Below are positions 25,083 to 34,502 of a stretch of 64,000 nucleotides of DNA, one piece after another. The notes beneath the pieces are model-generated. The model searched no databases. It worked only from the letters and a program-made list of their open reading frames with translations, and had not been told where the DNA came from. The translations under genes were made by a program, and so were the position numbers. Location: assembly GCA_002347095.1 (NCBI GenBank), contig DDWZ01000027.1:1-64000 (forward strand), written 5' to 3'. Position 1 is the stretch's first letter. Every line of letters starts with the position of its first letter. The DNA comes from Desulfobulbaceae bacterium UBA2273 (lineage in GTDB: Bacteria > Desulfobacterota > Desulfobulbia > Desulfobulbales > Desulfurivibrionaceae).

Positions 25083-26690
25083 CTAAAAACCCAACCCCTT
25101 CAGGAGATCGTTCACCGCATCCTGATCAAGGGAGCCATCGCCGCCAACCTCCCCGGTGGTCATGGAGCTCAGATACTTGTCCACATCCTCCTGGGCGATC
25201 CGTTTGCTCTCCTCCACGGTAATCCCGGCGTTCTTCTCCTTCATCTTCAACTGGGAGCCGAAGGACACCACGATGGCCAGGAGCTGCACCTGGAAATCGG
25301 TGAGCAGCTTGATGATCTTCAGAATCTGCTGGCCGGAAAGATCCTGAAAACTCAAGGCCTCGGTAATCCGGGAAATATCGTCGGTGATGGAGGAGGCGAC
25401 CTGGAAGGCATCCTCAATCTTCTTGAAGATATCATTCTGGTCTTCAATGGTCATCAAGCTCATGCCGGGGACATCCCCGGCACGCATCTGTGCCAGATTC
25501 TCCGTCAACTGCCCAGCCAGGTCAACACTTTCCGCCAGCATGCCCGCAACTTCGGCAACTCGCGGGTCAATCCCTTGCGCAGGAGCAGCCGGAGCGGACA
25601 CAAGAGCTTCGACTGCAGGAGCAAGGACAGCCTCCTCAATCTCTTCAAAGGGCGGCACCTCCAGGGGCAGGCTTTGGTCCAGGAAGATCTCGGCCTGATT
25701 AAGGTCCATTTTCTTCAAAAGATTCTGGGTCTTCTGGTCGGAACAGGAAGCCAGCAGGGCGGACAGAACATCGCTCAGGGGCACGGTAAAGAAATTATCG
25801 CTGTCAGGGACGAGATCCTTGATCTTCTCTCCCAGGGCATCGACAAAACCATTGTGATCAAAGATCTCCCCGGCTTTTTTGCGGGCCGCGGTGATATGGG
25901 TTTTCACGGTCTCGTTGGTGCACAGCTCGTACATGGTCTGAAAAATCGTATCGAGGGCAAAAAGGTAGCGGGTCCGCGTCACCGTTTCCGGCGCAGCCTC
26001 AGCCAGGTCAAGCACCTCCCCCGCGGCAGCCTCCTCGCCCGCCCCGCCGCCTTCTTCTTGCAGGGCAACAATCAGGGCGTTGGCTTGGCCGATCTTCTCC
26101 TGAAGGTTCTGCAGGGTTACGGCGGCGGATTGCACGCCCTCCTCGCCGGCCGCAACGGCGGCGGCCTGGAAAGCGCTATGGGTTTTAAGCGAAAGCAACA
26201 GATCTTTCACGCCATCGGTTTGATTCTGGACCTTTTCCACCTGATCCATGATCTCCATGGTGGCCCGTTCGGTCATGGAAACGATGTCGTGCAACTGGTT
26301 TTTGGCGTCCTCGATCTTTTCCCCGGCCTCATCGAGTTCCACCCGTTTCATGCGCCGGTCTTCCATGGGGATTTCCCCCATGGTCGAGCTGAGGCTTTTT
26401 GCCAGCTTCCCGATATCATTGAATATATCGGTTGAAACCTTTTTGTAGTAATCGTCATCCAAGGCCTCGCCGGCCACCCGGGCAAGGTCAAAATCTCCAG
26501 CTTCCGGCGTGGGCGCGGCAAGGGAGGGAACCGCCGGTTTTTCCTCGGCCAGGATATGCCGCACCACCTGGGTGGCCCCTGTTTCCGAACCGCCAAGGAC
26601 GGTGATGTTATACACCACCGAATCCGTGGATATCCTGAAAAAACCGGCACTTATTTCAAGATTGACTTCCGACTTTCCCGCTGTGGACAT
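25083..26690 (-). CDS. cheZ: long CheZ-type protein phosphatase
   Basis: A 535-residue protein; classic CheZ is about 210. The start at 26690 follows an AGGAGG box. Residues about 135-175 (AGEKIEDAKNQLHDIVSMTERATMEIMDQVEKV) match the first helix of the CheZ hairpin, and residues about 430-470 contain the catalytic motif ALSFQDLSGQQILKII, with the Gln that attacks phospho-CheY. Between them are about 250 extra residues, including a globular-looking part (residues about 250-350) and Pro/Ala-rich linkers. The N-terminus is a short beta-rich domain and the C-terminus is acidic, possibly for CheY binding. It would dephosphorylate CheY-like regulators. No flagellar or other che gene is present in this window. 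Confidence 0.75.
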   Translation of the reverse strand: MSTAGKSEVNLEISAGFFRISTDSVVYNITVLGGSETGATQVVRHILAEEKPAVPSLAAPTPEAGDFDLARVAGEALDDDYYKKVSTDIFNDIGKLAKSLSSTMGEIPMEDRRMKRVELDEAGEKIEDAKNQLHDIVSMTERATMEIMDQVEKVQNQTDGVKDLLLSLKTHSAFQAAAVAAGEEGVQSAAVTLQNLQEKIGQANALIVALQEEGGGAGEEAAAGEVLDLAEAAPETVTRTRYLFALDTIFQTMYELCTNETVKTHITAARKKAGEIFDHNGFVDALGEKIKDLVPDSDNFFTVPLSDVLSALLASCSDQKTQNLLKKMDLNQAEIFLDQSLPLEVPPFEEIEEAVLAPAVEALVSAPAAPAQGIDPRVAEVAGMLAESVDLAGQLTENLAQMRAGDVPGMSLMTIEDQNDIFKKIEDAFQVASSITDDISRITEALSFQDLSGQQILKIIKLLTDFQVQLLAIVVSFGSQLKMKEKNAGITVEESKRIAQEDVDKYLSSMTTGEVGGDGSLDQDAVNDLLKGLGF

Positions 26691-26812
26691 GCTCAGCCTC
26701 CTGCTGCCGTTCGTTGCCTGCTTCCCTGCCTGCGCCACAAGGGGCGTACTCCTTTCCCATCGGCAACCTGTCAATTTTCTTAAATATTTTGCGAATCAAA
26801 AAAAATAGCCGC

Positions 26813-27187
26813 TCAGGACCTGACCCTGCCGGAAAAACAGACCCCGGTTTCATACTTGTCCGGCCTGGTCCGGCTGATAGCCACCCAGGAGACCATGCCG
26901 ACCGCGCGCAGCACCCCGACATCCTCCTCCTGCTTAGTGGCGAGCCATTTGCCGTCCGCCACCGCCTGCCAGCCGGGAAACTCCAGAACCATCACCAGTT
27001 GACTGCCCAAAGACAGCGCGTCGTCCGTCAAAAAGCAGAGGCCGCCCCCGCTGATATCGAGCAATTGCCCATCCCGATAAGGGATATCGGACAGGAGATC
27101 TTCGAGTCTGGTGAAACGGACAACCAGGTTTTTGGCAACCCGTTCCTCCCGACGCCGCTCCTCATCGGAATCCTCTTGCTTCATCAT
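26813..27187 (-). CDS. PilZ domain protein
   Basis: About 124 residues forming a single PilZ domain. The c-di-GMP signature is present: an RRREERV stretch (RxxxR) near residue 12 and DISGGGLCF (D/NxSxxG) about 38 residues later. It is therefore expected to bind cyclic di-GMP. It lies 122 bases upstream of the cheZ-like gene on the same strand, so both may belong to motility or surface control. The start at 27187 is chosen over a longer version beginning at 27208. Confidence 0.88.
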   Translation of the reverse strand: MMKQEDSDEERRREERVAKNLVVRFTRLEDLLSDIPYRDGQLLDISGGGLCFLTDDALSLGSQLVMVLEFPGWQAVADGKWLATKQEEDVGVLRAVGMVSWVAISRTRPDKYETGVCFSGRVRS

Positions 27188-27273
27188 GGCGTGCCCTTTC
27201 CTTTGCACTGCGATTCCCGATCAACCAAGGCCATTTATTGTGTTCTACCTGTTTTTTCCGGAAAGAAGCAAGA

Positions 27274-27837
27274 TCATTTGATAAAGGGCAAAATGGCCTT
27301 GAATGCCGGAGTCCCTGCCTTGTGCAGCCATTCATAGATGATCATCTCCGTATTGGCGACAATGCCGCCCACCTCGCTGATCCGGGCAAGGCCGGTCTGA
27401 TAGTTTTTTTCCGCCCGTGAAGCCACCCCGTCGGCGGGCACCCACATCCGGTAGCCTTGGTGGAGGCCGCCCAGCACCGTCTGGTAGATGCAGATATGGG
27501 TTTCCACCCCGCAGGCCACGATGGTGTTGATCGTTTTTGGTAATTTTTTCGCTGCCTCGGCTATGGCGCCATTGTCGAAACAACCGAATTCCAGCTTGTC
27601 CAGCGGGACAACCCCGCCCAATTCCGCCTGAATTTCCGGAAGCATTGCGCCGATCCGCGCCGCATACTGGGTGGTGGCGAGCACCGGAACCTGGAGGATG
27701 TTGGCCGCCTTCATCAGCAGCACCGCGTTTTTCACCACTTCGTCCCTGGCCGGGATGGCCTGCATCATCCTCTCTTGGATATCCACCACCAACAGGGCGC
27801 ATTGTTCCGGCGCCAGACGGTACAGTTTTTCGCTCAT
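27274..27837 (-). CDS. isochorismatase-like hydrolase
   Basis: A 187-residue cysteine-hydrolase fold protein. The catalytic triad is recognisable: Asp in LLVVDIQERM, Lys in PLDKLEFGCF, and Cys in VACGVETHICI. Family members hydrolyse amides or vinyl ethers (nicotinamidase, isochorismatase, YcaC-like). The particular substrate cannot be told from sequence. Start at 27837 follows an AAGGAG box. It looks monocistronic. Confidence 0.88.
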   Translation of the reverse strand: MSEKLYRLAPEQCALLVVDIQERMMQAIPARDEVVKNAVLLMKAANILQVPVLATTQYAARIGAMLPEIQAELGGVVPLDKLEFGCFDNGAIAEAAKKLPKTINTIVACGVETHICIYQTVLGGLHQGYRMWVPADGVASRAEKNYQTGLARISEVGGIVANTEMIIYEWLHKAGTPAFKAILPFIK

Positions 27838-27970
27838 TGCCTTCTCCTTGTCTCTCGCAAAACCCACGTTGTATATTTCCTTGTACCTGGAAAAATGTAT
27901 TGCAAAGAACCATTATTTATCGATACTTAGAAAAATTCTCAACAACTCTTCAGCGCACCCGCCGGAGACT

Positions 27971-28106
27971 ATTGCTCCGGTGGTTAAATATCGAAAGAAT
28001 TTTCGCGGCTGAAGCCGCTCCTACAGGTCGGAGTGTGAGGGTGTTGTAGGAGCGGCTTCAGCCGCGAGAGCTATCATCTACTTGCATATTTAACCACCGG
28101 AGCAAT
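27971..28106. repeat. nested inverted repeat upstream of asnS
   Basis: Two perfect inverted repeats are nested: an outer 21-bp pair (27971-27991 with 28086-28106, arm starts ATTGCTCCGGTGG) and an inner 22-bp pair (28004-28025 with 28045-28066, arm starts CGCGGCTGAAGCCGC). The inner arm is a palindromic REP-like unit of a kind common in many proteobacterial genomes. The right outer arm contains the GGAG (28099-28102) that probably serves as ribosome binding site for asnS. The unit could therefore be both a mobile REP/MITE-like insert and a control element. Confidence 0.85.
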
Positions 28107-28113
28107 ATATCCC

Positions 28114-29502
28114 ATGAGCCATGTCCGCATCGCCCAAATCCTCAAAACGCAACCCCTCGGTCAATCCGTGGAAATCAAAGGCTGGATCCGCACCCGCCGC
28201 GACAGCAAGGGTTTTTCCTTTCTCGAGGTCAATGACGGCTCATGCGTGGCCAACCTCCAGGTCATTGCCGAGGAGAGCCTGCCCCGGTATGCGGAAGATA
28301 TCCTCCACCTCACCACCGGCTGCTCGGTGCGGATCAGCGGCCTGCTTGCCGCCTCGCCGGCCAAGGGCCAGGTGGTGGAACTCAAGGCGACCGAGGTCGA
28401 GGTGTACGGCTGGGCCGACCCGGAAACCTATCCCCTGCAAAAGAAACGGCATTCCTTCGAGTTCTTGCGGGAGATCGCTCATCTGCGCCCGCGCACCAAC
28501 AGCCTGGGCGCGGTGGCCCGGGTGCGCAGCGCCCTTTCCTTTGCGGTGCACCGGTTTTTTCAGGAGCAGGGCTTTCAATACATCCACACCCCGATCATCA
28601 CCACCAGCGACTGCGAAGGCGCGGGCGAGATGTTCACCGTCACCACCCTGGACCTGAACAATGTGCCCCGCAAGAATGGGCACCCTGATTTTGGCGAGGA
28701 TTTCTTCGGCCGCCAGGCGAGCCTCACGGTGAGCGGCCAGCTTGAAGCGGAGATCTACTGCCTGGCCCTGGGCAACGTCTACACCTTCGGCCCCACCTTC
28801 CGGGCGGAGAACTCCAACACCAGCAGGCATCTGGCCGAGTTCTGGATGGTCGAGCCGGAGATGGCCTTCTGCGACCTCAGCCAGGACATGCAGGTGGCGG
28901 AGGCGTTCATCAAATACCTGGTGCGCTATGTGCTGGACCATTGCCCGGAGGAGATCGCGCTTTTCAACAATTTCGTGGACAAGGGGCTCAAGGCCAGGCT
29001 GGCTGCGGTACTGGAGCAGGACTTTGCCCGCATCACCTACACCGAGGCCATCGACCGGCTCACGACCTGCGGCAAAGAGTTCAATTTCCCGGTGGCCTGG
29101 GGCGCGGATCTCCAGTCGGAACACGAACGCTACCTCTGCGAGGAACTCTTCAAACGGCCGCTGATCGTCAGCGACTACCCCAAGAGTATCAAGCCCTTCT
29201 ACATGCGGGTCAATGACGACAACACCACCGTGGCCGCCATGGACATCCTGGTCCCTGGCATCGGCGAGATCATCGGCGGCAGCCAACGGGAAGAGCGCTA
29301 CGACCGCCTGGTCAGTCGTCTTGCGGAGATGGGGTTCAACCAGGAAGATTATGACTGGTACCTGGACCTGCGGCGGTACGGCACCGTACCCCACGCCGGT
29401 TTCGGCCTGGGGTTCGAACGGTTGATCCAGTTTGTCAGCGGCATGGCCAATATCCGCGAGGTGATCCCCTTTCCGCGCACCCCGGGCTCGGCCGCCCTGT
29501 AG
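28114..29502 (+). CDS. asnS: asparaginyl-tRNA synthetase
   Basis: A 462-residue class IIb aminoacyl-tRNA synthetase, standard length for AsnRS. The N-terminal OB-fold ([25 protein letters not shown]) recognises the anticodon. The catalytic core has motif 2 ([24 protein letters not shown]) and motif 3 ([15 protein letters not shown]). The asparagine-specific reading is supported by the [11 protein letters not shown] wording rather than that of AspRS. It attaches Asn to tRNA-Asn in the cytoplasm. A methyltransferase gene starts ten bases later, and a nested inverted repeat covers the upstream region. Confidence 0.96.
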   Translation: MSHVRIAQILKTQPLGQSVEIKGWIRTRRDSKGFSFLEVNDGSCVANLQVIAEESLPRYAEDILHLTTGCSVRISGLLAASPAKGQVVELKATEVEVYGWADPETYPLQKKRHSFEFLREIAHLRPRTNSLGAVARVRSALSFAVHRFFQEQGFQYIHTPIITTSDCEGAGEMFTVTTLDLNNVPRKNGHPDFGEDFFGRQASLTVSGQLEAEIYCLALGNVYTFGPTFRAENSNTSRHLAEFWMVEPEMAFCDLSQDMQVAEAFIKYLVRYVLDHCPEEIALFNNFVDKGLKARLAAVLEQDFARITYTEAIDRLTTCGKEFNFPVAWGADLQSEHERYLCEELFKRPLIVSDYPKSIKPFYMRVNDDNTTVAAMDILVPGIGEIIGGSQREERYDRLVSRLAEMGFNQEDYDWYLDLRRYGTVPHAGFGLGFERLIQFVSGMANIREVIPFPRTPGSAAL

Positions 29503-29511
29503 GCCGAAAAC

Positions 29512-30306
29512 ATGTCCCAGGATCTCCAATCCGACCGCATCTACGGCCACGCCCGCTACACCGCCCTCTACGATCTGGAATTGGGAGATTTCTCCGCGGA
29601 CCTTCCCTTTTATCGCAAACACCTGCCAAAACAACCCTGCGCCATTCTGGAGCTGGGCTGCGGCACCGGGAGGGTCAGCCGGGCTCTGGCCGCGGACGGC
29701 CACCAACTGACCGGCATCGACCTCTCCTTCCCCATGCTTGCCGTTGCCGGCCGCGCCGCATCAACCGTTACGCCGCGCTACGCCTGCATGGACATGGCCG
29801 CCCTGGCCTTTCGCGCCGCCTTTGCGGCGGTCATTGCCCCGTACAACACCCTGAACCTGCTTACAAACCCCGAAACCTTGCGCTCCTGCCTGGACCAGGT
29901 CCGCCACCTTCTTGGCGAAGACGGCATCCTGCTGCTGCAACTCTATATCCCGGACCAAGACCTCCGCTCCCTGGCAGGCAAAAAACGCTTCCAGTTCCGG
30001 ATCTTCGACTGCCAGGACGGCTCCAAGGTTATCAAGGAAATCCTGAAAAGCACCGCGCCGCACTCGGACGTAGTGGAAATCACGGAACGATACCGCCTGC
30101 GCTTCAGGAAAGAGTTGCCCAACGAAGACTGGGAGTATTCCTATCGCATTCTTGGCCACGATTTTGCGCGATGGCTGGAGATTTTCTCCGCGCAGGGTTT
30201 TCGCCTGGATGCGGCTTACGGCGACTACGATCTTGCCCCCTTTGTCCCCAAAGCGCATACCACCCTGCTGCTGGCCCTCAAAAAGGGCGCCTGTGGCCCC
30301 AAATAA
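29512..30306 (+). CDS. class I SAM-dependent methyltransferase
   Basis: A 264-residue protein with a Rossmann-type methyltransferase core. Motif I is ILELGCGTGRVSRAL (about residues 44-58), followed by TGIDLSFPML and the AVIAPYNTLNLL motif. It fits the small-molecule methyltransferase class with a C-terminal substrate domain. The substrate is unknown. It follows asnS by nine bases and is probably co-transcribed, with a terminator about 80 bases after its stop. Confidence 0.85.
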   Translation: MSQDLQSDRIYGHARYTALYDLELGDFSADLPFYRKHLPKQPCAILELGCGTGRVSRALAADGHQLTGIDLSFPMLAVAGRAASTVTPRYACMDMAALAFRAAFAAVIAPYNTLNLLTNPETLRSCLDQVRHLLGEDGILLLQLYIPDQDLRSLAGKKRFQFRIFDCQDGSKVIKEILKSTAPHSDVVEITERYRLRFRKELPNEDWEYSYRILGHDFARWLEIFSAQGFRLDAAYGDYDLAPFVPKAHTTLLLALKKGACGPK

Positions 30307-30388
30307 TTTATTTGCTATTCCAAAACCTTTTTGGTATCAAAAAATCAGTAGGTATTGTGCAGTATTTTTTAGCTCTGTTAAAAAGTCT

Positions 30389-30427
30389 ACCGCACAAACC
30401 CGAGGATGGGTGTGCGGTGTTTTTGTT
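30389..30427 (+). terminator. rho-independent terminator of the asnS-methyltransferase unit
   Basis: An 11-bp stem (ACCGCACA and CCC pairing with GGGTGTGCGGT, with a two-base bulge) is followed by a T-rich run at 30418-30427. It sits between the methyltransferase and the cold-shock gene, oriented for the former. Confidence 0.8.
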
Positions 30428-30489
30428 TAACATGCCGAAAATGCTGCGAGTTTCAAGTTAGGGTTCCAAGCAAGGAACGGAGGATTATC

Positions 30490-30690
30490 ATGTTTGAAGG
30501 CACAGTGAAGTGGTTTAACGAAGCAAAGGGCTTTGGGTTTATCGCACAGGATAATGGCAAGGATGTTTTTGTGCATTACTCCGCAATCAACAAGACCGGT
30601 TTCAAAACATTACAGGAAGGTGAACGCGTCCGCTTCGATATTGTAGACGGCCAGAAAGGCCCTGCCGCGGCCAACGTGGAACCGCTATAA
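30490..30690 (+). CDS. cold-shock domain protein (CspA family)
   Basis: A 66-residue cold-shock protein. Both RNA-binding motifs are present: KGFGFI (RNP1) and VFVHYSAI (RNP2), after the typical [11 protein letters not shown] start. It binds single-stranded RNA and melts secondary structure. The ribosome binding site GGAGGA is at 30479-30484. Just upstream a small hairpin (GTTCC/GGAAC, about 30462-30477) touches the binding site and may tune translation. A strong terminator follows 28 bases after the stop, so it is a single-gene unit. Confidence 0.96.
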   Translation: MFEGTVKWFNEAKGFGFIAQDNGKDVFVHYSAINKTGFKTLQEGERVRFDIVDGQKGPAAANVEPL

Positions 30691-30717
30691 CGTTCCACTC
30701 CAACATGTGACCACCCC

Positions 30718-30750
30718 AAGGGCTCTCGCGAAAGCGGGGGCCCTTTTTTT
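30718..30750 (+). terminator. rho-independent terminator of the cold-shock gene
   Basis: A 12-bp stem (two G-T wobbles) closed by a GAAA tetraloop and followed by seven Ts at 30744-30750. Confidence 0.93.
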
Positions 30751-30796
30751 GTGATCCATCCGGGAATTTCCAGGGAAGAAGTATCTTTTTGCTGTG

Positions 30797-31026
30797 TTCT
30801 CTTTCTTCTTTTGCGTGCCCAAAAGAAGAAACAAGAAAAAGGCACCCCAACCAGTCCTGGCCCTGCGGGCTTCCCTTACTTCTCGCCGAGGGCGGGACGC
30901 GGAAAAACTCGGGCTTCGCCCTCAAACAGTTCCCGCGTCTTTTCCGCCCCCGTCTGCGAGGCGCGGCAGGACAAAATGGGGGGAAATCCCATTGGCACGC
31001 AGCCGAGCACCGGAGAGGCTGCCGGA
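30797..31026. repeat. dispersed structured repeat, rearranged copy C
   Basis: The part 30797-30979 is an inverted, diverged version of the repeat at 3929-4114 and 24739-24928 (shared blocks include the GCCCAAAAGAAG palindrome end, GGCACCCC and CTCAAACAGT). Immediately after it, 30986-31026 is a direct copy of only the left end (ATCCCATTGG through GAGAGGCTGCCGG). The two pieces together look like a nested or broken insertion. Confidence 0.7.
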
Positions 31027-31404
31027 ATGTGATATCCGGCCCCCCTCTTCGCGCCTGGCTGGCTCCATCAACAAATTGGATATTATGGAGTCTGTTTCTT
31101 CGGAATATTCGATTTGACTTTAAGCCTGCGCTTCGCTAGGTTCTGGAGTTCACACGTTCCATCCCCCTTTCAAGGAGAGCTGTTTTGAAACGTATATTGC
31201 AACACATTTGAGCAATACTCCGGCGTAAGCCGGTCGGCCCGGTTCGGGCTGAACGATATTGCGGCTCCTCCTGCCTTTCGCACGGTCCAAGGCGTCAACA
31301 CGGGTAAATTCCCCCTTGTTCGCTGACGTTGTCCGCCGCCGGTTGCAGAGAGCCGCGGCATTTCCCGGAATGGTTTTCCGGCAACGTACAGTGAAGGAGG
31401 AACT
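31027..31404. other. gene-free stretch upstream of hdrA
   Basis: I see no supportable gene here. It must contain the promoter and leader of the hdrA operon, but no convincing promoter, riboswitch or terminator could be picked out. An AAGGAGG ribosome binding site for hdrA closes it at 31394-31400. Confidence 0.5.
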
Positions 31405-34400
31405 ATGCACGCTCCCGTTTCCAATCCGTCTGCTCTGCGGACGATCGGTTCGGTTCTGGTAGTGGGCGGCGGGGTGGCCGGTGTCCAGGCCGCCCTTGAT
31501 CTCACCGAACTCGGATTCAAGGTCTATCTTGTCGAGAAAAGCGGCGCCATCGGCGGCGTCATGGCCAGGCTGGACAAGACCTTTCCCACCAACGACTGCT
31601 CGCTCTGCATCCTGGCCCCCAAGCTGGTGGAGGCGGGCCGCGACCCCAACATCGCAATCCTGACCAAGTCTGAATTGATCGCCCTTACCGGCGAGCCGGG
31701 CAGCTTCACGGCAAAAATCCGGAAACAACCCCGCTACATCGACGAGGAGATCTGCACCGGTTGCGGTCAATGCACCATGTATTGCCTCAAGCAGATCGGC
31801 GATGATTACAACGAGAATCTGGCAATCACCAACGCGGCCCATATCGATTATGCCCAGGCCGTGCCCACCAGCTACCATATCGATGCCAAGGCCTGCCTCA
31901 AACTCAATTACGATACCTGCGGCCTCTGCGCCGTGGCCTGCCAGGCCGGGGCCATCCGCTTCGACCAGCAGGAAGAGATCGTGGATATTCCGGTGGGCGC
32001 GGTGGTCCTGGCGCCTGGCTTCGGCCGGGTGAGCGAGGAGGTGCTTGGCCGCTACGGCTGGGGCCGGTTTGCGGATGTGCTTTCCGCCTTTGAGCATGAG
32101 CGCTTGATGTGCGCCTCCGGCCCGACCGGCGGCGAGATCGTCCGGCCCTCCGACGAAAAACATCCCCGGAAGATCGCCTTTTTACAGTGCATCGGCTCCC
32201 GCGATGAAAACTGCGGCAACAACTACTGTTCCTCGGTCTGCTGCATGTACGCGATCAAGCAGGCAACGCTGGCCCGCGAGCATGATCCGAACTGCGAGAT
32301 CACCCTTTTCTACATGGATATTCGCACCCACGGCAAGGGGTTTGACGCAGCCCGGGAGCGGGCCGTGGCCGAAGGCAACTTCCGGGTAATCTATGCCCGG
32401 CCGCCCAAGGTGGAGGATGTGTTCGACGGTGGGCTGCTGCTTACCTGGCATACGGAGGACGGCCAACATCAGTACGAGAAGTTCGATCTGGTCGTCCTTT
32501 CCCAGGGTCTGGAGGCGCCCGACGACGCGGAGCAGCTTGGTCGGGCGGCCGGCGTCGAGCTGAACCGCTATCTTTTTGCCCAAACCGGCAACGATGCGCC
32601 CCTGGCCACCAGTCGGCCCGGCGTCTATGTGATCGGCGCCTTCCAGGGACCCAAGGACATCCCCGATTCGGTGACCCAGGCGGGCGGGGCCGCGGCCCTC
32701 TGTTCCGGGCAGCTCGCCGCAGGGCGCGGCACAGAGATGACCAGGGCCGAGTTTCCAGCGGAGCGCGATATCTCCGGCGAGGAGCCCCGGATCGGCGTCT
32801 TTGTCTGCCATTGCGGGATCAATATCGCCGGGGTCGTGGATGTCCGGGCGGTGCGCGATTACGCCAGAGAGCTGCCAGGGGTGGTCTATGCCACCGACAA
32901 CCTCTACTCCTGCTCCCAGGATACCCAACGACACCTGACGGAGATCATCAAAAAGCACAACCTGAACCGTATCGTGGTCTCCGCCTGCACCCCCAGGACC
33001 CATGAGCCGCTCTTCCAGGCCACCCTGCGGGAAGCGGGCCTGAACCGCGCCCTGTTCGAGATGGCCAATATCCGGGATCAATGTTCCTGGGTGCACATGC
33101 ACGAACCGCAAAAGGCCACGGCCAAAGCCAAGGATCTGGTCCGCATGGCCGTGGCCAAGGCGGCCCATCTCGTGGCCTTGCCGGAGCAGCGGCTGCCGGT
33201 CACCCCGGCTGCGCTGGTCATCGGCGGCGGCCTGGCCGGATTGACCGCGGCCCTGGCCATTGCCGAGCAGGGATTTGCAACCACTCTGGTCGAGCAGGGG
33301 GGCACTCTGGGCGGCCGGGCGCTGTTGCTTACTGCGGATCGCTTTGGCGATGATCCCCGGAAAGCCATGCAAACCTTGATCAACAGGGTGACGCGCCATC
33401 CGCGGATAACCGTGCGCACCAAGGCCACGGTGGCCAGCATCTCCGGCTATGTGGGCAACTTCACCACCACCATCGCCGGGGAGACAGGCAGCGAAGTGGT
33501 GCATCACGGCGTGGCGGTGATCGCCACCGGCGGCATGGCCTACGAGCCGCAACAGTACCTGTACCCCGATTCCGACCGGGTCATGACCCAACTGGAACTG
33601 GAAAAACGTCTGGCTGCGGGCCACCCGCTTGGTGCCAAGATGAAACAGGTGGTCATAATCCAGTGCGTGGGCTCGCGGGGCGAGGATTTGGCCTACTGTA
33701 GCCGGGTTTGCTGCGGCCAGGCCCTGAAGAACGTCCTGCGCCTCAAGGCCCTTGCTCCCCATCTGGCCATCACCGTTTTGTATCGGGACATGCGGGCCTA
33801 TGGCTTTCTGGAAGACGATTATCGCAAGGCCCGGGAACTGGGGGTGATCTTCACCCGCTATGCTGCGGACAATCCGCCCCGGGTGCGGGCGGGGCGCGGC
33901 AAGGCAAGTCCGGTAAAGGTTACGGTTTTTGACCCGATTCTCGGGCAAGAGGTGGAGCGGGAAGCCGATCTGCTGGTCCTGTCGGTGGGCATCGTACCGG
34001 AAGACCCGTCGCTTTTGGCAAGGATGCTCAAGGTGCCGGTCACCGCCGAGAAGTTTTATCTGGAGGCCCACGTCAAGCTGCGGCCGGTTGATCTGGCGGT
34101 GGACGGGGTCTATGTCTGCGGCCTGGCCCATGGACCCAAGACCATGGACGAGACCATTGCCCAGGCCCAGGCGGCAGCGGGTCGGGCCTGTCAGCCCCTG
34201 GCCAAGGGTTCCATCTCGCCGGAACCCATTGTTTCCCATGTCGATCCGGATCTTTGCATCGGCTGCGGAGCCTGCGAATCCTTTTGTCCATACAAGGCCA
34301 TCAAGATCGACAAAGAGGCGAAGCCCCGCAAGGCGCAAACTCTGACCGCTTCCTGTAAAGGGTGCGGGGTGTGCGCGGCCCGCTGTCCCACCATGGCCAT

Positions 34401-34467
34401 CGACATGGGCCGCTTCACCCTGGAAGGCATCCGGGCACAAATCGAGGCCTTTGGTAAAGGAGTTTAG
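31405..34467 (+). CDS. hdrA: HdrA-like flavoprotein with duplicated FAD module
   Basis: A 1020-residue CoB-CoM heterodisulfide reductase subunit A-type protein. The first about 450 residues form one FAD module (GGGVAGVQAALDL, then NDCSLCILAPKLVEAGRDPNI and a CTGCGQCTMYC iron-sulfur motif). Residues about 465-950 repeat the theme: CHCGINIAGVVDV, a second FAD site GGGLAGLTAALAIAEQG, and CxxCC-type motifs. The C-terminus has two 4Fe-4S ferredoxin motifs (CIGCGACESFCP and CKGCGVCAARCP). HdrA is the flavin-bifurcating subunit in related complexes. In anaerobic bacteria such proteins couple hydrogenase, formate dehydrogenase or NADH to ferredoxin. The downstream mvhD and formate dehydrogenase genes suggest a cytoplasmic formate-linked complex. 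HdrB and HdrC are not in the window. Confidence 0.9.
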   Translation: MHAPVSNPSALRTIGSVLVVGGGVAGVQAALDLTELGFKVYLVEKSGAIGGVMARLDKTFPTNDCSLCILAPKLVEAGRDPNIAILTKSELIALTGEPGSFTAKIRKQPRYIDEEICTGCGQCTMYCLKQIGDDYNENLAITNAAHIDYAQAVPTSYHIDAKACLKLNYDTCGLCAVACQAGAIRFDQQEEIVDIPVGAVVLAPGFGRVSEEVLGRYGWGRFADVLSAFEHERLMCASGPTGGEIVRPSDEKHPRKIAFLQCIGSRDENCGNNYCSSVCCMYAIKQATLAREHDPNCEITLFYMDIRTHGKGFDAARERAVAEGNFRVIYARPPKVEDVFDGGLLLTWHTEDGQHQYEKFDLVVLSQGLEAPDDAEQLGRAAGVELNRYLFAQTGNDAPLATSRPGVYVIGAFQGPKDIPDSVTQAGGAAALCSGQLAAGRGTEMTRAEFPAERDISGEEPRIGVFVCHCGINIAGVVDVRAVRDYARELPGVVYATDNLYSCSQDTQRHLTEIIKKHNLNRIVVSACTPRTHEPLFQATLREAGLNRALFEMANIRDQCSWVHMHEPQKATAKAKDLVRMAVAKAAHLVALPEQRLPVTPAALVIGGGLAGLTAALAIAEQGFATTLVEQGGTLGGRALLLTADRFGDDPRKAMQTLINRVTRHPRITVRTKATVASISGYVGNFTTTIAGETGSEVVHHGVAVIATGGMAYEPQQYLYPDSDRVMTQLELEKRLAAGHPLGAKMKQVVIIQCVGSRGEDLAYCSRVCCGQALKNVLRLKALAPHLAITVLYRDMRAYGFLEDDYRKARELGVIFTRYAADNPPRVRAGRGKASPVKVTVFDPILGQEVEREADLLVLSVGIVPEDPSLLARMLKVPVTAEKFYLEAHVKLRPVDLAVDGVYVCGLAHGPKTMDETIAQAQAAAGRACQPLAKGSISPEPIVSHVDPDLCIGCGACESFCPYKAIKIDKEAKPRKAQTLTASCKGCGVCAARCPTMAIDMGRFTLEGIRAQIEAFGKGV

Positions 34468-34502
34468 GAGCCGTTACGAAATACCCTGTACTTTTTGCCT
34501 CA

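Noticed and set aside
32182-34440. 752-codon open frame opposite hdrA
   Set aside because: It mirrors the codon structure of hdrA and shows no domain; a shadow.
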